The translations under genes and the position numbers were made by a program. Below the pieces are notes generated by a model that saw only the letters and a program-made list of their open reading frames with translations, made no database searches and was not told where the DNA came from. A DNA stretch of 37,430 bases, from positions 1 to 37,430 of the forward strand of contig JAALLA010000021.1 in NCBI GenBank assembly GCA_011087765.1. The letters run 5' to 3'. Shown piece after piece: positions 1-9,757 of this stretch (position 1 is the stretch's first letter; each line of letters opens with the position of its first letter). This DNA is from Pirellulaceae bacterium (lineage in GTDB: Bacteria; Planctomycetota; Planctomycetia; Pirellulales; Pirellulaceae).

Positions 1-1117
1 GGCCTTTGGGAATAAACATGTCGTTGTTTTTTCCAATCACACAACCGGCGATGACAGCACCGCAACCGCTGAGATCTTTGGTGTAGCTATGAATTACAAA
101 ATCAGGCCTTTCGTCCGGGTTCTTGCGATTTAAGGGGCGGTAGAGAAAGGGTGTGCCAACGGTCGCATCAAGAATGACTTTGAGTTCCTGTTGGTGAGCG
201 ATTTTTGAGATGCCGGCAACATCGAGAACGTATCCCTGGGGGTTACTTGGGGATTCGAGGTAGATGTAAATTTTTCTTCCTTGGGAGATACGGTCGGCGT
301 ACTTTTTCTGGACGGACGCCAGGAATGGGGCAAATTCGTCTGCCGTATAGCCGTCGAAGGTCTCCACTGAAATTTCGAGGTTGCCGTCTTTCGCGTACCA
401 GTCGTGAATAAGTTGGTAGGCACCTCCGTAAATATTCCGGCTGGTGATGAGAATGTCATCGCGTCCGAGGAGGTGAGCCAGGGCTGAATCGATCGCAGCC
501 ATACCGCTATTGAAGTTCCAGGCCATGTACTCCGACGCGTAGTCCCCTGCTTCGAGGTCGACGATGTGATTGGCAAGGCAGACGCTGGTTGGGTTTAAGA
601 GTCGCGAGTAAATTTCCAGCATCAGCTCTTTGCCCCGGAAGGCATCCTCAATCCACTCGGCACACGCGTAGATGTAGGTTGCCGTGCGAGTGATGACGGG
701 GGTGGCGGAAAAGAGCGCGGTGACATTGTCGAAAACCGGGTACGGCCCTTTCGCCGCCATGGTTTCCGATTTGTAACCTAGGGATTGATAGCTCTTGCGA
801 AACGGGTGCTGGAGCGTATCGAGGATTTTTGCAAGTTGGAATGAAAGGAACTTTTTCGCGTTGAAGCGTTGAATTCGGTCATTCTGATCGAGCGAATTCA
901 TCGATTCGAGCGTGAGCTGCCAGAGATGCGAGATATCGCCTTGAGACTCGTACATGCGTTCGACGACTCGCGAAAGCGTTTGGCCATATTCGGTGTCCGG
1001 TTCGATATGGAAATGTTTCAGCTGTTCTGCTGTGAGTTCTGCTGCGGTGGTCGCTCCGGACGTATTTCGTTTCGGCGACAATGTCTTCATTTGATCGGTT
1101 CTTGCGTCTGATGACAT
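1..1117 (-). CDS. Cys/Met metabolism PLP-dependent enzyme, partial (C-terminus outside window)
   Basis: The reading frame opens at an ATG (complement of 1115-1117) preceded by GGAG at a good distance and stays open to the window edge, giving 372 codons of an incomplete protein. The fold is the cystathionine gamma-synthase/methionine gamma-lyase family: YSRLLNPT at residues 170-177, LESPSNPQG at 287-295, the PLP-N1 aspartate in ILDAT (D317) and the Schiff-base lysine in HSYTKDLSG (K347). In ordinary family members the YSRxxNPT motif lies near residue 55-60, so about 110 extra residues precede the catalytic domain; they look soluble and helical, with no signal peptide. The exact reaction (synthase, lyase or sulfhydrylase) cannot be read from this part. 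The family assignment is firm, the substrate is unknown. Confidence 0.88.
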   Translation of the reverse strand, partial: MSSDARTDQMKTLSPKRNTSGATTAAELTAEQLKHFHIEPDTEYGQTLSRVVERMYESQGDISHLWQLTLESMNSLDQNDRIQRFNAKKFLSFQLAKILDTLQHPFRKSYQSLGYKSETMAAKGPYPVFDNVTALFSATPVITRTATYIYACAEWIEDAFRGKELMLEIYSRLLNPTSVCLANHIVDLEAGDYASEYMAWNFNSGMAAIDSALAHLLGRDDILITSRNIYGGAYQLIHDWYAKDGNLEISVETFDGYTADEFAPFLASVQKKYADRISQGRKIYIYLESPSNPQGYVLDVAGISKIAHQQELKVILDATVGTPFLYRPLNRKNPDERPDFVIHSYTKDLSGCGAVIAGCVIGKNNDMFIPKG

Positions 1118-1285
1118 AGGTTTCTCCAGAAAGCTGAGGTGAATTCCCAGGGGTGATTGTCCAGAGCTCTGTGTTGCAACAGCAAGTCGTGGATCGTTTA
1201 GCGTTGTATAGGCATTGGACTGGCAAAAAATGTTCCGGGCAACCCGAGGGCACCTTGAGCGAACCAGATTCCCTTCGATGAACTG

Positions 1286-2314
1286 TTATCCCATCGCTTT
1301 GTTCACATAATGAAGTTGTTCTGGGAATAAGGGGGCGATTGCTGCGGGAGGTAGTTGGGTCGTTTTGTCGAATATCGCGCCGACTGCGACTCCTTGCTTG
1401 TCGGAAAAAAACGAGGCGCCGATCAATGAGGTGCCCGTAAAATTGGCTCCTCTCAAATCGGCTCCAGAGAAATCAGCCCCTTCCAAGTCGGCATCCACAA
1501 GCACGGCATTGCAAAGGTTCGCATTGTGGAAATGAGCATTGGAAAGGTTGGCACTGGTGAAGTCCGCACCCGAAAGGTTCGTCCCTGAGAAATTGGCGTC
1601 TCTTAACGAAGCACCGTTGGCGTTAAGCCCCGCCAGGTTGCGTTGAGATGCGTCGATGCTGCGAAGTTCCTGATTGGAGAAGTCTTTCGTTTCGATCAGC
1701 TTTAAGGCAGTTCGTCGGTCTATCGTAGGTGCCATGTAACGCTGTTCTATCCAGGGATCGGCCTGGTTGTGGTAGCCGGACTCGGCTTCCCAGAATCCAA
1801 GTCGGTCTTCGCTTAGCAGTTCAATCTGTTCCAGCCATTTTACGCTTTTGTAGAAGTATCTTGATTCAACAATATTTCGAATGGGGCCACCGTGAGTGAT
1901 CTCAATCGGCTCTCCATTGACCTCGGTTGCAATTAGAGTTTTGAGATCGATGGCGGTTTCAAGAGTCAGGGAGGTGGAGTGGTTTCGTTTCGATCTCGCG
2001 AGAAAGGAGACGAACCTAGCACTCGGCTTTACCCCGATTTCGGAAAGTAGGTCTTCGAGCAATACTCCCGAAAAGGTCGTATCTAACATTGACCATCGCG
2101 TGACACAGTGGATGTCCATCGTTCGCTTGGTTTGTGGAAGCGTTCGTAGTTCCTCGAGGCTTAACGTTATTGGCTGATCGACTTCGCCGATAATATTGAG
2201 CGACCAGGGGGTGTTGGTTTCTGCCGGCAGGCGTTCACCAATGACGGGCCATTTTCCAGGCGCCACTAATTGTTGACCAGGTGGAATTCTATTCTCGCGG
2301 TTATCTTGCGTCAT
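1286..2314 (-). CDS. Sulfite oxidase-like molybdopterin protein fused to pentapeptide repeats
   Basis: Residues 10-195 resemble the cytoplasmic sulfite-oxidase-like family (COG2041): PPGQQLV near the N-terminus, then DIHCVTRWS, whose Cys70 is the expected molybdenum ligand, and HGGPIRNIV. Residues 212-305 are a pentapeptide-repeat block (repeating A(D/N)LSGA-type units such as ANLSNA and ADLRGA), a right-handed beta-helix usually used for protein contacts. No Tat or Sec signal is visible, so it probably acts in the cytoplasm. The frame extends upstream to a GTG at 2521, but that extension is low-complexity and crosses a hairpin at 2515-2545, so I prefer the ATG at 2314 (342 aa). The redox substrate is unknown. 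The fusion of the two domains is the odd feature. Confidence 0.85.
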   Translation of the reverse strand: MTQDNRENRIPPGQQLVAPGKWPVIGERLPAETNTPWSLNIIGEVDQPITLSLEELRTLPQTKRTMDIHCVTRWSMLDTTFSGVLLEDLLSEIGVKPSARFVSFLARSKRNHSTSLTLETAIDLKTLIATEVNGEPIEITHGGPIRNIVESRYFYKSVKWLEQIELLSEDRLGFWEAESGYHNQADPWIEQRYMAPTIDRRTALKLIETKDFSNQELRSIDASQRNLAGLNANGASLRDANFSGTNLSGADFTSANLSNAHFHNANLCNAVLVDADLEGADFSGADLRGANFTGTSLIGASFFSDKQGVAVGAIFDKTTQLPPAAIAPLFPEQLHYVNKAMG

Positions 2315-2514
2315 ATTTGTTTGTTTCTCTGATTTCCAAATTCCATTTTCTTGGAGGAGGAGTTCCCACTTATTTAGGTTTCTGATTGAGCTTCGAACGC
2401 GGGGCAAATTGGGCTGTGCCAATTTTAGCGAGTTCCCTTCGTTCGTGTTGGGTTGGTTGGGGCGAGCAGCGGCAGGGATTGAAGGAGGAACACTTGAATC
2501 TCTTGAAATGCAAC

Positions 2515-2545
2515 GAGCCACTGGCGAGAAGTCCCGCAGTGGCTC
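2515..2545 (-). terminator. Hairpin downstream of the DUF4912 gene, possible terminator
   Basis: Perfect 9-bp inverted arms (gagccactg at 2515-2523, cagtggctc at 2537-2545) enclose a 13-nt loop. It lies 57 bp beyond the stop of the minus-strand DUF4912 gene and upstream of the preferred start of the molybdopterin gene. There is no run of T after the stem on the minus strand, so a Rho-independent terminator is only a possibility. Confidence 0.4.
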
Positions 2546-2548
2546 AGA

Positions 2549-2576
2549 GTGTTGGTTAGACAGCGTGTTGGTTAGA
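2549..2576. repeat. Two-copy tandem repeat, 16-bp period
   Basis: The 12-mer gtgttggttaga occurs at 2549-2560 and again at 2565-2576, a 16-bp period. It lies 26 bp past the stop codon of the DUF4912 gene. Similar short tandem duplications follow four other stop codons in the window. Confidence 0.75.
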
Positions 2577-2601
2577 TAATCGGCGAGGAAGCGCCTGATT
2601 T

Positions 2602-3735
2602 TTAGGCTTTATTGTCGTTGGTTATGGGCTCCATAACTTTGGTGTTTCTCTCAACGGCGAGAACGGTCGTTCGCTGGTGAGTGCCGTCGCGACTCGAGGC
2701 CACGACGGGAAGAACTTGTCTGCGATCCGGGAGTTCCAGTCGCAGTGCAAAGGATCCATCTGGTTGGAGGCGAATTGGTTCTCCTGCAACAGTTACGGTC
2801 GCTCTTGGGTCGGTCGCTCCATGCACAATCATGTGAGCGTCGACTTGGAAGTTGAATCGTTGACCATTGGCGTTGACGCCAGAGCCTAGCCGCTCGAATG
2901 CCGGAGCGTGCATTGGCTGAAGAGCCTTTTCTTCAAACACGTCTTGTAGATCTGCTGAGACGGTTTTTGGGTCGTGGCCCCCACTCAAAGCGTAATATTT
3001 TTCTACGTCATTGGTAATATCGGTCCAGTGTTCACTTTCTGGGGAGCTGCCCGGCGGGGGGCAGACCTGATTGCTTTTTGAAATCAGGTGAAATTTTTCA
3101 CCCGGTGCGGTGTAGCCGATAGCGATCCGGTAATTCTTGCAGGGTTCGGTGATGTTGACGTACCAATTATTTACGCCGCTGTGAATTTCAATTTCTTGAA
3201 CAACTTTCTCAACGGAGTTGGTGTTGCCATCGCTGGTAATTTCTAAGAGGCGTAGAACTGGTTTGGCGTTGTGCCAAAGTCCTGTCATTGCCACCTTGGC
3301 CCGTTGCACGGTCGCTCGAGTGACTTCCCAGTACGCCTGAAGCCAGAATGAATCTCGCACGATCAAGATCACGCGATCTTTTTCGGGCGGGGTGTTGCGT
3401 CTGGCCATACCGACGGCGGAAGACAGGTTTTTCAGGTTTTCTTGCCGTTCGCGTTCAATTCGGATCTTCTTGGCGATCGCAGAGTCCGATTGCTTTGGCT
3501 TTTTGTTGGCAGTCGAAGATTTGGTGGTGCGTACCGACTTGCCAGCAGCTTTGGAGGTTGTGGCTTTTTTACGAGCGGTTCCTGATTTGGCTTTCGCTTT
3601 TTGTTTGGCGACTTTAAGAAGAGCCTTAACCAGCTCGTCTTTTCGCATCGAATGCCAGCCAGAAACGCCCTTCTCTTTGGCCATTTGGGCGAGTTCTTTG
3701 GATTTTTGAGACGCTAGGTTCGCTGCAGTAATCAA
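2602..3735 (-). CDS. DUF4912 protein with N-terminal Rho_N-like domain
   Basis: A TTG start at 3735 is chosen because AGGAG sits 8 nt upstream and the protein then begins directly with the conserved helical domain; upstream in-frame sequence is not protein-like. Residues 11-42 resemble the Rho termination factor N-terminal/SAP-like helical domain (ELAQMAKEKGVSGWHSM, then KDELVKALL). Residues 42-90 are a Lys/Ala/Ser-rich basic linker. Residues 110-220 match DUF4912 (RVILIVRDSFWLQAYWEVT, later NYRIAIGY). The C-terminal part (about 300-370) looks like a beta-sandwich repeat with DPRATVTVAGEPIRLQPDGSF. No signal or membrane segment is seen. The basic head suggests nucleic-acid contact, but the function of DUF4912 is not known and none is claimed. 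Length is 377 aa. Confidence 0.85.
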   Translation of the reverse strand: MITAANLASQKSKELAQMAKEKGVSGWHSMRKDELVKALLKVAKQKAKAKSGTARKKATTSKAAGKSVRTTKSSTANKKPKQSDSAIAKKIRIERERQENLKNLSSAVGMARRNTPPEKDRVILIVRDSFWLQAYWEVTRATVQRAKVAMTGLWHNAKPVLRLLEITSDGNTNSVEKVVQEIEIHSGVNNWYVNITEPCKNYRIAIGYTAPGEKFHLISKSNQVCPPPGSSPESEHWTDITNDVEKYYALSGGHDPKTVSADLQDVFEEKALQPMHAPAFERLGSGVNANGQRFNFQVDAHMIVHGATDPRATVTVAGEPIRLQPDGSFALRLELPDRRQVLPVVASSRDGTHQRTTVLAVERNTKVMEPITNDNKA

Positions 3736-4372
3736 GTTTCGTACTCCTCGACGCAGCCCATGGGGCGTCGAATGTTTGTACTGGAGGTACCCAGTACATA
3801 ATTCCGGCTTTGCGGAGTCCGATCCGAAGAAGGAAGTAAATTGGTAATCGACCGTATCCCTTGCGGTCGCCGACCCCTGCAAACCAGTTCACGTTGAAAA
3901 GGTTGCGAGGCCTCGAGTTTTGAACGCAGCTAAAAAACTAAGGGAAGCAAAACTACCGCGATAATCGCTGAAGTCTTAAAAGCTGCCCGTCGCATCGAAA
4001 CGTCCACGTCGCCTATGTTAAGTTTAGTTGAAATATGCTCAAAAAGCAAACGTTTTGGCGGTTCTTCGGGCGTTTTCATTGCTTTTGCGGATAGCCTAAG
4101 TGGTTTAATCGTAAAGGCTTACGTTTTTGCCATAGGTGTAATCTTGGATTCAGGGAAATGGAGTCATCGTTAGTTAAATCACTTTCGCAACTTTCTGAGT
4201 GGGATGTTTTGTTGTAACGGATTGAAGTGTAGTGGTTTACGTCGACATTGTGAAAATATTCTCAATCTTTCCGGGTGCGGGCTTGTCGGGTGACATACCA
4301 GTGATTAGATTAGCTCAAAAGGTTTTTCACTCGGAAAAAACAGGCCAATCTTACAGTCGTGGCAGGTCAAAA
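3736..4372. other. Gene-free stretch upstream of the atp operon
   Basis: About 640 bp between the divergent DUF4912 gene and the atp operon. Short open frames here are shadows or lack ribosome binding sites. The promoters of both units must lie here, but I could not pick a convincing -35/-10 pair. An in-frame GTG at 4232 could extend the first atp gene upstream into this stretch. Confidence 0.5.
3744..3748 (-). promoter_or_regulatory. Ribosome binding site that fixes a TTG start (DUF4912 gene)
   Basis: On the minus strand AGGAG is followed by TACGAAAC and then TTG. It is the strongest Shine-Dalgarno near the 5' end of this frame and selects TTG 3735 over the longer frame to 3882. Confidence 0.7.
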
Positions 4373-4645
4373 ACGTTGGTAAACACGGTTGATGACCGAT
4401 CTCCCATGGCGAAGTCTTTTTCTAAGGCTTCGGAGGTAACGTCCATCAGTATCATGATGATCGTTCCCGGTTTGGTGGGTTATTGGGTCGACCAAAAGGT
4501 TGGTTCGGTGTTGGTGTTTACCCTTTTGGGGTTGGCGTTAGGGATGGGGGTCGCCGTCAGGCAACTCATGCTTCTGGTGGCGAATCCTACTGATGCGGGG
4601 CGAGTCTCGAAGGTTGACTCAGACGAAGAATCTCAACAGGGCTAG
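4373..4645 (+). CDS. atpZ: AtpZ/AtpI-like small membrane protein of the ATP synthase operon
   Basis: A short protein with two hydrophobic segments and the family pattern DDRSPMAKSFSKAS, then IMMIVPGLVGYWVDQKVGS and a second helix rich in Gly and Leu. The family is encoded at the head of many bacterial atp operons and is implicated in c-ring assembly or divalent-cation transport alongside AtpI. The frame is open from GTG 4232. The conserved part begins near DDRSPMAK, so TTG 4373 (AGG about 9 nt upstream, 90 aa) is preferred; ATG 4406 is another candidate. The family is well supported, the start is uncertain. Confidence 0.72.
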   Translation, partial: TLVNTVDDRSPMAKSFSKASEVTSISIMMIVPGLVGYWVDQKVGSVLVFTLLGLALGMGVAVRQLMLLVANPTDAGRVSKVDSDEESQQG

Positions 4646-4653
4646 GGGCCATT

Positions 4654-5058
4654 ATGTTTCAGCAGTTGGCCTTGCAATCGATATTTGTCCGGTTGGTTTT
4701 TCTGACGGTTGTCGAGTTGCTGGCCGGAGTTCTGGCGATTTCGGTTTGTTGGTTTTTGGAAATCAATGTTTACACGGGGTTGTTGGCGCTTGTTGTTTGT
4801 CTCGTTTCAACGCTTGCGGCTCATGTTGCAAGTGAGTATCCGAGGGGACACGAGTTATTGATGGCTCGGATGGCAATGCAGATGGCCATACGGGTAAGTA
4901 TCCCGGGGCTGGTTGCGGTTTGGGGAATTTATTTGAAGGATCCGCCGCTCGATTTGAGTTTGGTTTTTTATATAATTTTCTTTTATTTCGTGGGTATGAT
5001 CGCGGACGTTCAGGTTGCTTTGAAGAAACTTGGCCCGGATGGTGCTAGCGGAGATTAG
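4654..5058 (+). CDS. ATP synthase-associated membrane protein (AtpI-like, four helices)
   Basis: 134 aa, about four predicted transmembrane helices (roughly residues 12-34, 38-60, 78-94, 100-118) and a short polar tail. It starts 8 bp after the previous gene, with AGGGG upstream of the ATG, and precedes subunit a. Position and topology match the AtpI/subunit I group of c-ring assembly helpers, although sequence motifs are weak. The conserved-looking stretch PRGHELLMARMAMQMAIR lies between helices 2 and 3. The role is inferred from context. Confidence 0.7.
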   Translation: MFQQLALQSIFVRLVFLTVVELLAGVLAISVCWFLEINVYTGLLALVVCLVSTLAAHVASEYPRGHELLMARMAMQMAIRVSIPGLVAVWGIYLKDPPLDLSLVFYIIFFYFVGMIADVQVALKKLGPDGASGD

Positions 5059-5119
5059 ATTTCTGGATAAACTGATTCAGCGCAAGTCAAAATAGATATT
5101 AATAGGCAGTTACTGCTCG

Positions 5120-6319
<1,200 letters not shown>

Positions 6320-6370
6320 TTTGAATATTTTAGAAAATTTTGTTGCTCTTTGAATTTGGAGAACTTTTGA

Positions 6371-6685
6371 ATGTATAGGTTTTTGTTTGCGTTAGTGTTC
6401 GTTATGGGGGGTTTCCTCTTCTGTTCGCCAACTTTCGCACAAGAAGGTGGTTTTGCTGGCGATTTGTTGTTAGGCCAAGGCGTTGAATGGAAGTTCAAAG
6501 CAATTGGTGCTGGACTGGCCGTAATTGGTGCCGCTCTTGGAATTGGAAAAATCGGTGGTGCAGCTTGTGAGAGCATCGCACGACAGCCTGAGATGGCATC
6601 GAGCGTTCAGAGCGCTGGTATTATCTTCGCTGCTCTTATTGAAGGTGCTGCTTTTGCTGCCATCCTTCTATGTCTTGTATTCTAA
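6371..6685 (+). CDS. atpE: ATP synthase F0 subunit c
   Basis: The proteolipid of the rotor ring: hairpin of two helices with the loop signature ACESIARQPE (residues 65-74) and the ion-carrying carboxylate E91 in ALIEGAAFAA. Residues 1-23 resemble a signal peptide (hydrophobic core, then TFAQEGG), so the 104-aa length exceeds the usual 75-85 because a presequence is probably removed. The position equivalent to the Na+-coordinating Gln of Na+-type c subunits is Ile (in LGIGKIGG), and Ser/Thr does not follow E91, so proton coupling is expected. It lies 51 bp after atpB. Confidence 0.95.
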   Translation: MYRFLFALVFVMGGFLFCSPTFAQEGGFAGDLLLGQGVEWKFKAIGAGLAVIGAALGIGKIGGAACESIARQPEMASSVQSAGIIFAALIEGAAFAAILLCLVF

Positions 6686-6773
6686 ATCTTGGTTATCGGC
6701 TCAAAGCCTGTTGTGTGTTTTGAGCAGACCTGAGGTAGTTGTTCAGTTTGATTTTCTTACTTGGTGAAGAGTG

Positions 6774-7316
6774 ATGATGTTGAACCAAAGTCTAGCAGGC
6801 TTGATTGCTTCCGGGGCGGCCAGCCCTCCCTTGGAGCTTAGAGTCGATACGCTAATTTTCTCCCTCTTAATCTTTGCCGGGCTTTTGGCAGTGCTGTTCA
6901 AGTTTGCTTGGACGCCCATTGTCGAGGGTTTGGACGCGCGTGAAAAGCGGATGGTGGACGACATCGAAGCCGCCCGGATCGCGAAAGAGCAGGCGGAGGC
7001 ACAGCTCACTGCCTATCAGGAAAAGATGGCTGGTGCAGACGGAGAGGCGTCGGCTTTAATTGCCGAGGCGAAATCAACAGCAAACGACGCGAAAGAGAAG
7101 ATCATGGCGGAGGCAGCAGCCGAAGCTCAGAAAACTCGAGAGCGTGCGTTGGCTGAGATTGAAGCGGCGAAGACCGCTGCAGTTCGGGATTTGGCGGAAT
7201 CGAGTGTGGACTCGGCCGTTAGTCTGGCTGGCAGTATCGTAGGGCGGTCGCTCGATAAATCGGATCATTCCGCTTTGATCGAGAAATCACTCGAGCAGTT
7301 CACCACCGGGGCATAG
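6774..7316 (+). CDS. atpF: ATP synthase F0 subunit b
   Basis: The peripheral stalk subunit. It has one N-terminal transmembrane segment (about residues 26-46, LIFSLLIFAGLLAVLFKFAW) followed by the typical PIVEGLDAREKRM and a long Ala/Glu/Lys-rich coiled coil, ending in a delta-binding region. Three clustered starts are possible (GTG 6771, ATG 6774, ATG 6777) behind GGTGAAGAG; they differ by one or two residues. Only one b-type gene is present, so a b2 homodimer is expected. It sits 88 bp after atpE and 44 bp before atpH. Confidence 0.93.
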   Translation: MMLNQSLAGLIASGAASPPLELRVDTLIFSLLIFAGLLAVLFKFAWTPIVEGLDAREKRMVDDIEAARIAKEQAEAQLTAYQEKMAGADGEASALIAEAKSTANDAKEKIMAEAAAEAQKTRERALAEIEAAKTAAVRDLAESSVDSAVSLAGSIVGRSLDKSDHSALIEKSLEQFTTGA

Positions 7317-7360
7317 TTGCCGTTTAGATCAATCACCGACTGATTAGGTAGTCACTTTCG

Positions 7361-7981
7361 ATGGTAGAAGCGAAACAACCGACGGTTTTCGATAGCGACC
7401 AACAGCAGTTGGGCGACGTTTATGCTCGGGCGCTCTTGGCGTTCGCTGCTGATGCCGGGAATGTTGACCAGCTGGTCGACGAACTTGGCGAAGTTGTCGG
7501 AGCGATCAACGGTGTGGCAGGATTGCGTGAGGCCTTGGAGTCACCAAGAGTCGGAGTGGAATCTAAAGTGGATCTACTCGACAAGGCATTTGCGGGGAAA
7601 GTCGAAAAAGGCTTGCTTCACTTCCTCAAGGTGGTGGGCAACAAAGGGCGTTTTGACTGTCTTGGTGCAATTGCTTCGTCGGCGAAAACTTTGCGTGATG
7701 AGATGTCGGGTCGCGTTCAAGCGGTTGTGACATCGGCGTCTCCAATGGACAGTGAGGTGGTCGGGCGAATCACGGACCAGTTGTCCAAGACGCTTGGCAA
7801 AGATGTTAGCCTTCAGGTTTTAGTCGATCCTGAAATACTTGGCGGAATTGTAGTGCGGGTGGGTGATACGGTTTATGACGGGAGTGTTGTAAACCAGTTG
7901 TCTCAGGTTCGGGCGCGAGCGGTTAAGCGTGCTTCGGATGCCATTCGTGAAAAATTGGATCGCTTCACGACGTCAGAATAG
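7361..7981 (+). CDS. atpH: ATP synthase F1 subunit delta
   Basis: Joins the b stalk to the top of F1. The N-terminal helical bundle starts with QQLGDVYARALLAFA, and the C-terminal domain carries the family signature DPEILGGIVVRVGDTVYDGSV near residues 162-182. The 206-aa length is slightly longer than the E. coli protein (177) because of about 17 extra N-terminal residues. The ATG has no clear Shine-Dalgarno. The gene order b-delta-alpha is the standard bacterial one. Confidence 0.94.
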   Translation: MVEAKQPTVFDSDQQQLGDVYARALLAFAADAGNVDQLVDELGEVVGAINGVAGLREALESPRVGVESKVDLLDKAFAGKVEKGLLHFLKVVGNKGRFDCLGAIASSAKTLRDEMSGRVQAVVTSASPMDSEVVGRITDQLSKTLGKDVSLQVLVDPEILGGIVVRVGDTVYDGSVVNQLSQVRARAVKRASDAIREKLDRFTTSE

Positions 7982-8070
7982 TGACCGTGTAGATCCCGGG
8001 GCTTTAAAAATAAAACAAACTTCAATTGGTTGAAGCAGGGATGGCCGAAAGGTTGTCTTTTAAAAATAAC

Positions 8071-8075
8071 GAGGA
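8071..8075 (+). promoter_or_regulatory. Ribosome binding site fixing the atpA start
   Basis: GAGGA lies 5 nt before ATG 8081. It selects that ATG over an in-frame TTG at 8030 that would add 17 unrelated residues. Confidence 0.75.
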
Positions 8076-8080
8076 AATCA

Positions 8081-9607
8081 ATGAAAATCAGTGCTGACGA
8101 AATCGCCTCGGTGATTCAACAGGAAATCACTAACTTTGAGAGCGAGATTGATGTTCGCGAAGTAGGAACCGTGCTGGAAGTCGGCGACGGTATTGCCCGT
8201 GTTCATGGCCTTACGAATGTTGCCGCCGGTGAGATGGTCGAATTCCCGGGAGGGATCATCGGCCTTGCGTTTAACCTCGAAGAGAACTCAGTCGGTATTA
8301 TCATTCTGGGTGATTACCTTAAAATTAACGAAGGTGATCAGGTTAAATCACTGGGGACTCTACTCTCCGTTCCGGTTGGCGATGCGGTCGTCGGTCGCGT
8401 TGTTGATCCTCTTGGGAATCCGCTCGACGGAAAAGGCCCAGTTAATTCAGATGCGACGCGTCCTGTTGAAATCATTGCGGCGGGTGTTGCTGAGCGGAAG
8501 CCCGTAACCGAGTCGATGCCAACCGGCATTAAAGCGGTTGACGCGATGACTCCGGTTGGTCGCGGACAACGCGAATTGATCATTGGCGATCGTAAGACCG
8601 GTAAAACTGCCATCGGTATTGACGCGATCATCAACCAAAAAGGGACAGGCGTCCAATGTTTCTACATTGCTGTCGGTCAGAAGGATTCGTCGGTTGCCGG
8701 CGTAATCAAGGAACTTGAAGAGAACGGGGCCATGGATTACACCACGGTGATCGTCTCTGGTGCAAGTTCACCCGCACCAATGCAGTACATCGCTCCTTAT
8801 GCCGGAACGGCAATGGCTGAGCATTTCATGTACGCCGGCGGTCACTGTTTAGTTGTGTACGATGACCTTTCGAAGCAGGCGGTTGCCTATCGCGAGCTTT
8901 CGTTGCTAATGCGGCGGCCTCCGGGTCGTGAAGCTTATCCTGGTGACGTATTTTACTGTCACTCTCGTCTGCTTGAGCGAAGTGTAAAACTCAGCGACGA
9001 ACTCGGGGGTGGCTCAATCACTTCACTTCCGATTATTGAAACACAGGAAGGTGAGGTTTCTGCTTACATTCCAACCAACGTGATTTCGATTACCGACGGT
9101 CAGATTTATCTTCAGCCGGACTTGTTCTTTTCGGGTGTTCGACCCGCGATGAATGCTGGTATTTCGGTTTCCCGTGTGGGTGGTAATGCTCAGGTCTCGG
9201 CAATGAAGAATGTCGCGGGTGGTTTGCGACTGCAGTTGGCAGCTTTCCGCGCGTTGGAAGCGTTTGCTCAATTGGGAACGGACTTGGATGCTGCAACTCA
9301 GGCCGACCTGGATCGCGGTTACCGGATGGTTGAATTGCTGAAGCAGCCCCAATACAAACCGCTTCACGTCTGTGACCAGATCATGGTTATTTACGCTGGA
9401 ACTTCCGGAAAACTGGACGACGTTGCCGTTGCGGATGTTCGCCGCTGGGAAGAGGAATTCTTGGAATACATCCATACGAAAAAGCAAAACGTTTGGGATA
9501 GCCTGGACGAAAACAAAGATGTCAGCGCGGTGATGAAGAAGGCTGACAACGAGGTCACCCAAATGGTGGTCGCTGCGATCGACGACTTTAATCAATCGTT
9601 TAAGTAA
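8081..9607 (+). CDS. atpA: ATP synthase F1 subunit alpha
   Basis: The non-catalytic nucleotide-binding subunit of F1. The start at ATG 8081 gives [16 protein letters not shown], the conserved N-terminus, and 508 aa, the normal length. The P-loop is GDRKTGKT at residues 169-176, preceded by [40 protein letters not shown] is the Walker B/arginine-finger region. It sits 99 bp after atpH and 150 bp before atpG, the widest gap within the operon, which contains a hairpin. Confidence 0.97.
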   Translation: MKISADEIASVIQQEITNFESEIDVREVGTVLEVGDGIARVHGLTNVAAGEMVEFPGGIIGLAFNLEENSVGIIILGDYLKINEGDQVKSLGTLLSVPVGDAVVGRVVDPLGNPLDGKGPVNSDATRPVEIIAAGVAERKPVTESMPTGIKAVDAMTPVGRGQRELIIGDRKTGKTAIGIDAIINQKGTGVQCFYIAVGQKDSSVAGVIKELEENGAMDYTTVIVSGASSPAPMQYIAPYAGTAMAEHFMYAGGHCLVVYDDLSKQAVAYRELSLLMRRPPGREAYPGDVFYCHSRLLERSVKLSDELGGGSITSLPIIETQEGEVSAYIPTNVISITDGQIYLQPDLFFSGVRPAMNAGISVSRVGGNAQVSAMKNVAGGLRLQLAAFRALEAFAQLGTDLDAATQADLDRGYRMVELLKQPQYKPLHVCDQIMVIYAGTSGKLDDVAVADVRRWEEEFLEYIHTKKQNVWDSLDENKDVSAVMKKADNEVTQMVVAAIDDFNQSFK

Positions 9608-9616
9608 TGGAAGGAT

Positions 9617-9647
9617 TCTCAAGTAGCTCGAAACGAGTCGCTTGAGA
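9617..9647 (+). other. Nested hairpin between atpA and atpG
   Basis: TCTCAAG (9617-9623) pairs with CTTGAGA (9641-9647), and inside it CTCG (9627-9630) pairs with CGAG (9634-9637) around an AAA loop, separated by a 3x3 internal loop. There is no T-run after it, so it is not a standard terminator. A processing or mRNA-stability element within the operon is possible. Confidence 0.4.
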
Positions 9648-9757
9648 CAGTCCCTGTTAATTAAGAAGTAAGGCACGAAGGAAGGACGGAAACTGAAGGT
9701 TGAGAATCGAGCTCGCTCTCGAACTGAATCATACCTGGAAATTTCCCATAAATATAA

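Noticed and set aside
2315..2521. N-terminal extension of the molybdopterin gene to GTG 2521
   Set aside because: It is low-complexity, lies outside the family alignment, and its start overlaps a perfect 9-bp hairpin; ATG 2314 is preferred, though not proven.
3626..3892. 88-codon minus-strand frame opposite the 5' end of the DUF4912 gene
   Set aside because: It overlaps the real frame in another phase and its protein has no recognisable domain.
6371..6685. Sodium-dependent c-ring
   Set aside because: The Gln that coordinates Na+ is Ile here, and Ser/Thr does not follow E91, so proton coupling is more likely.
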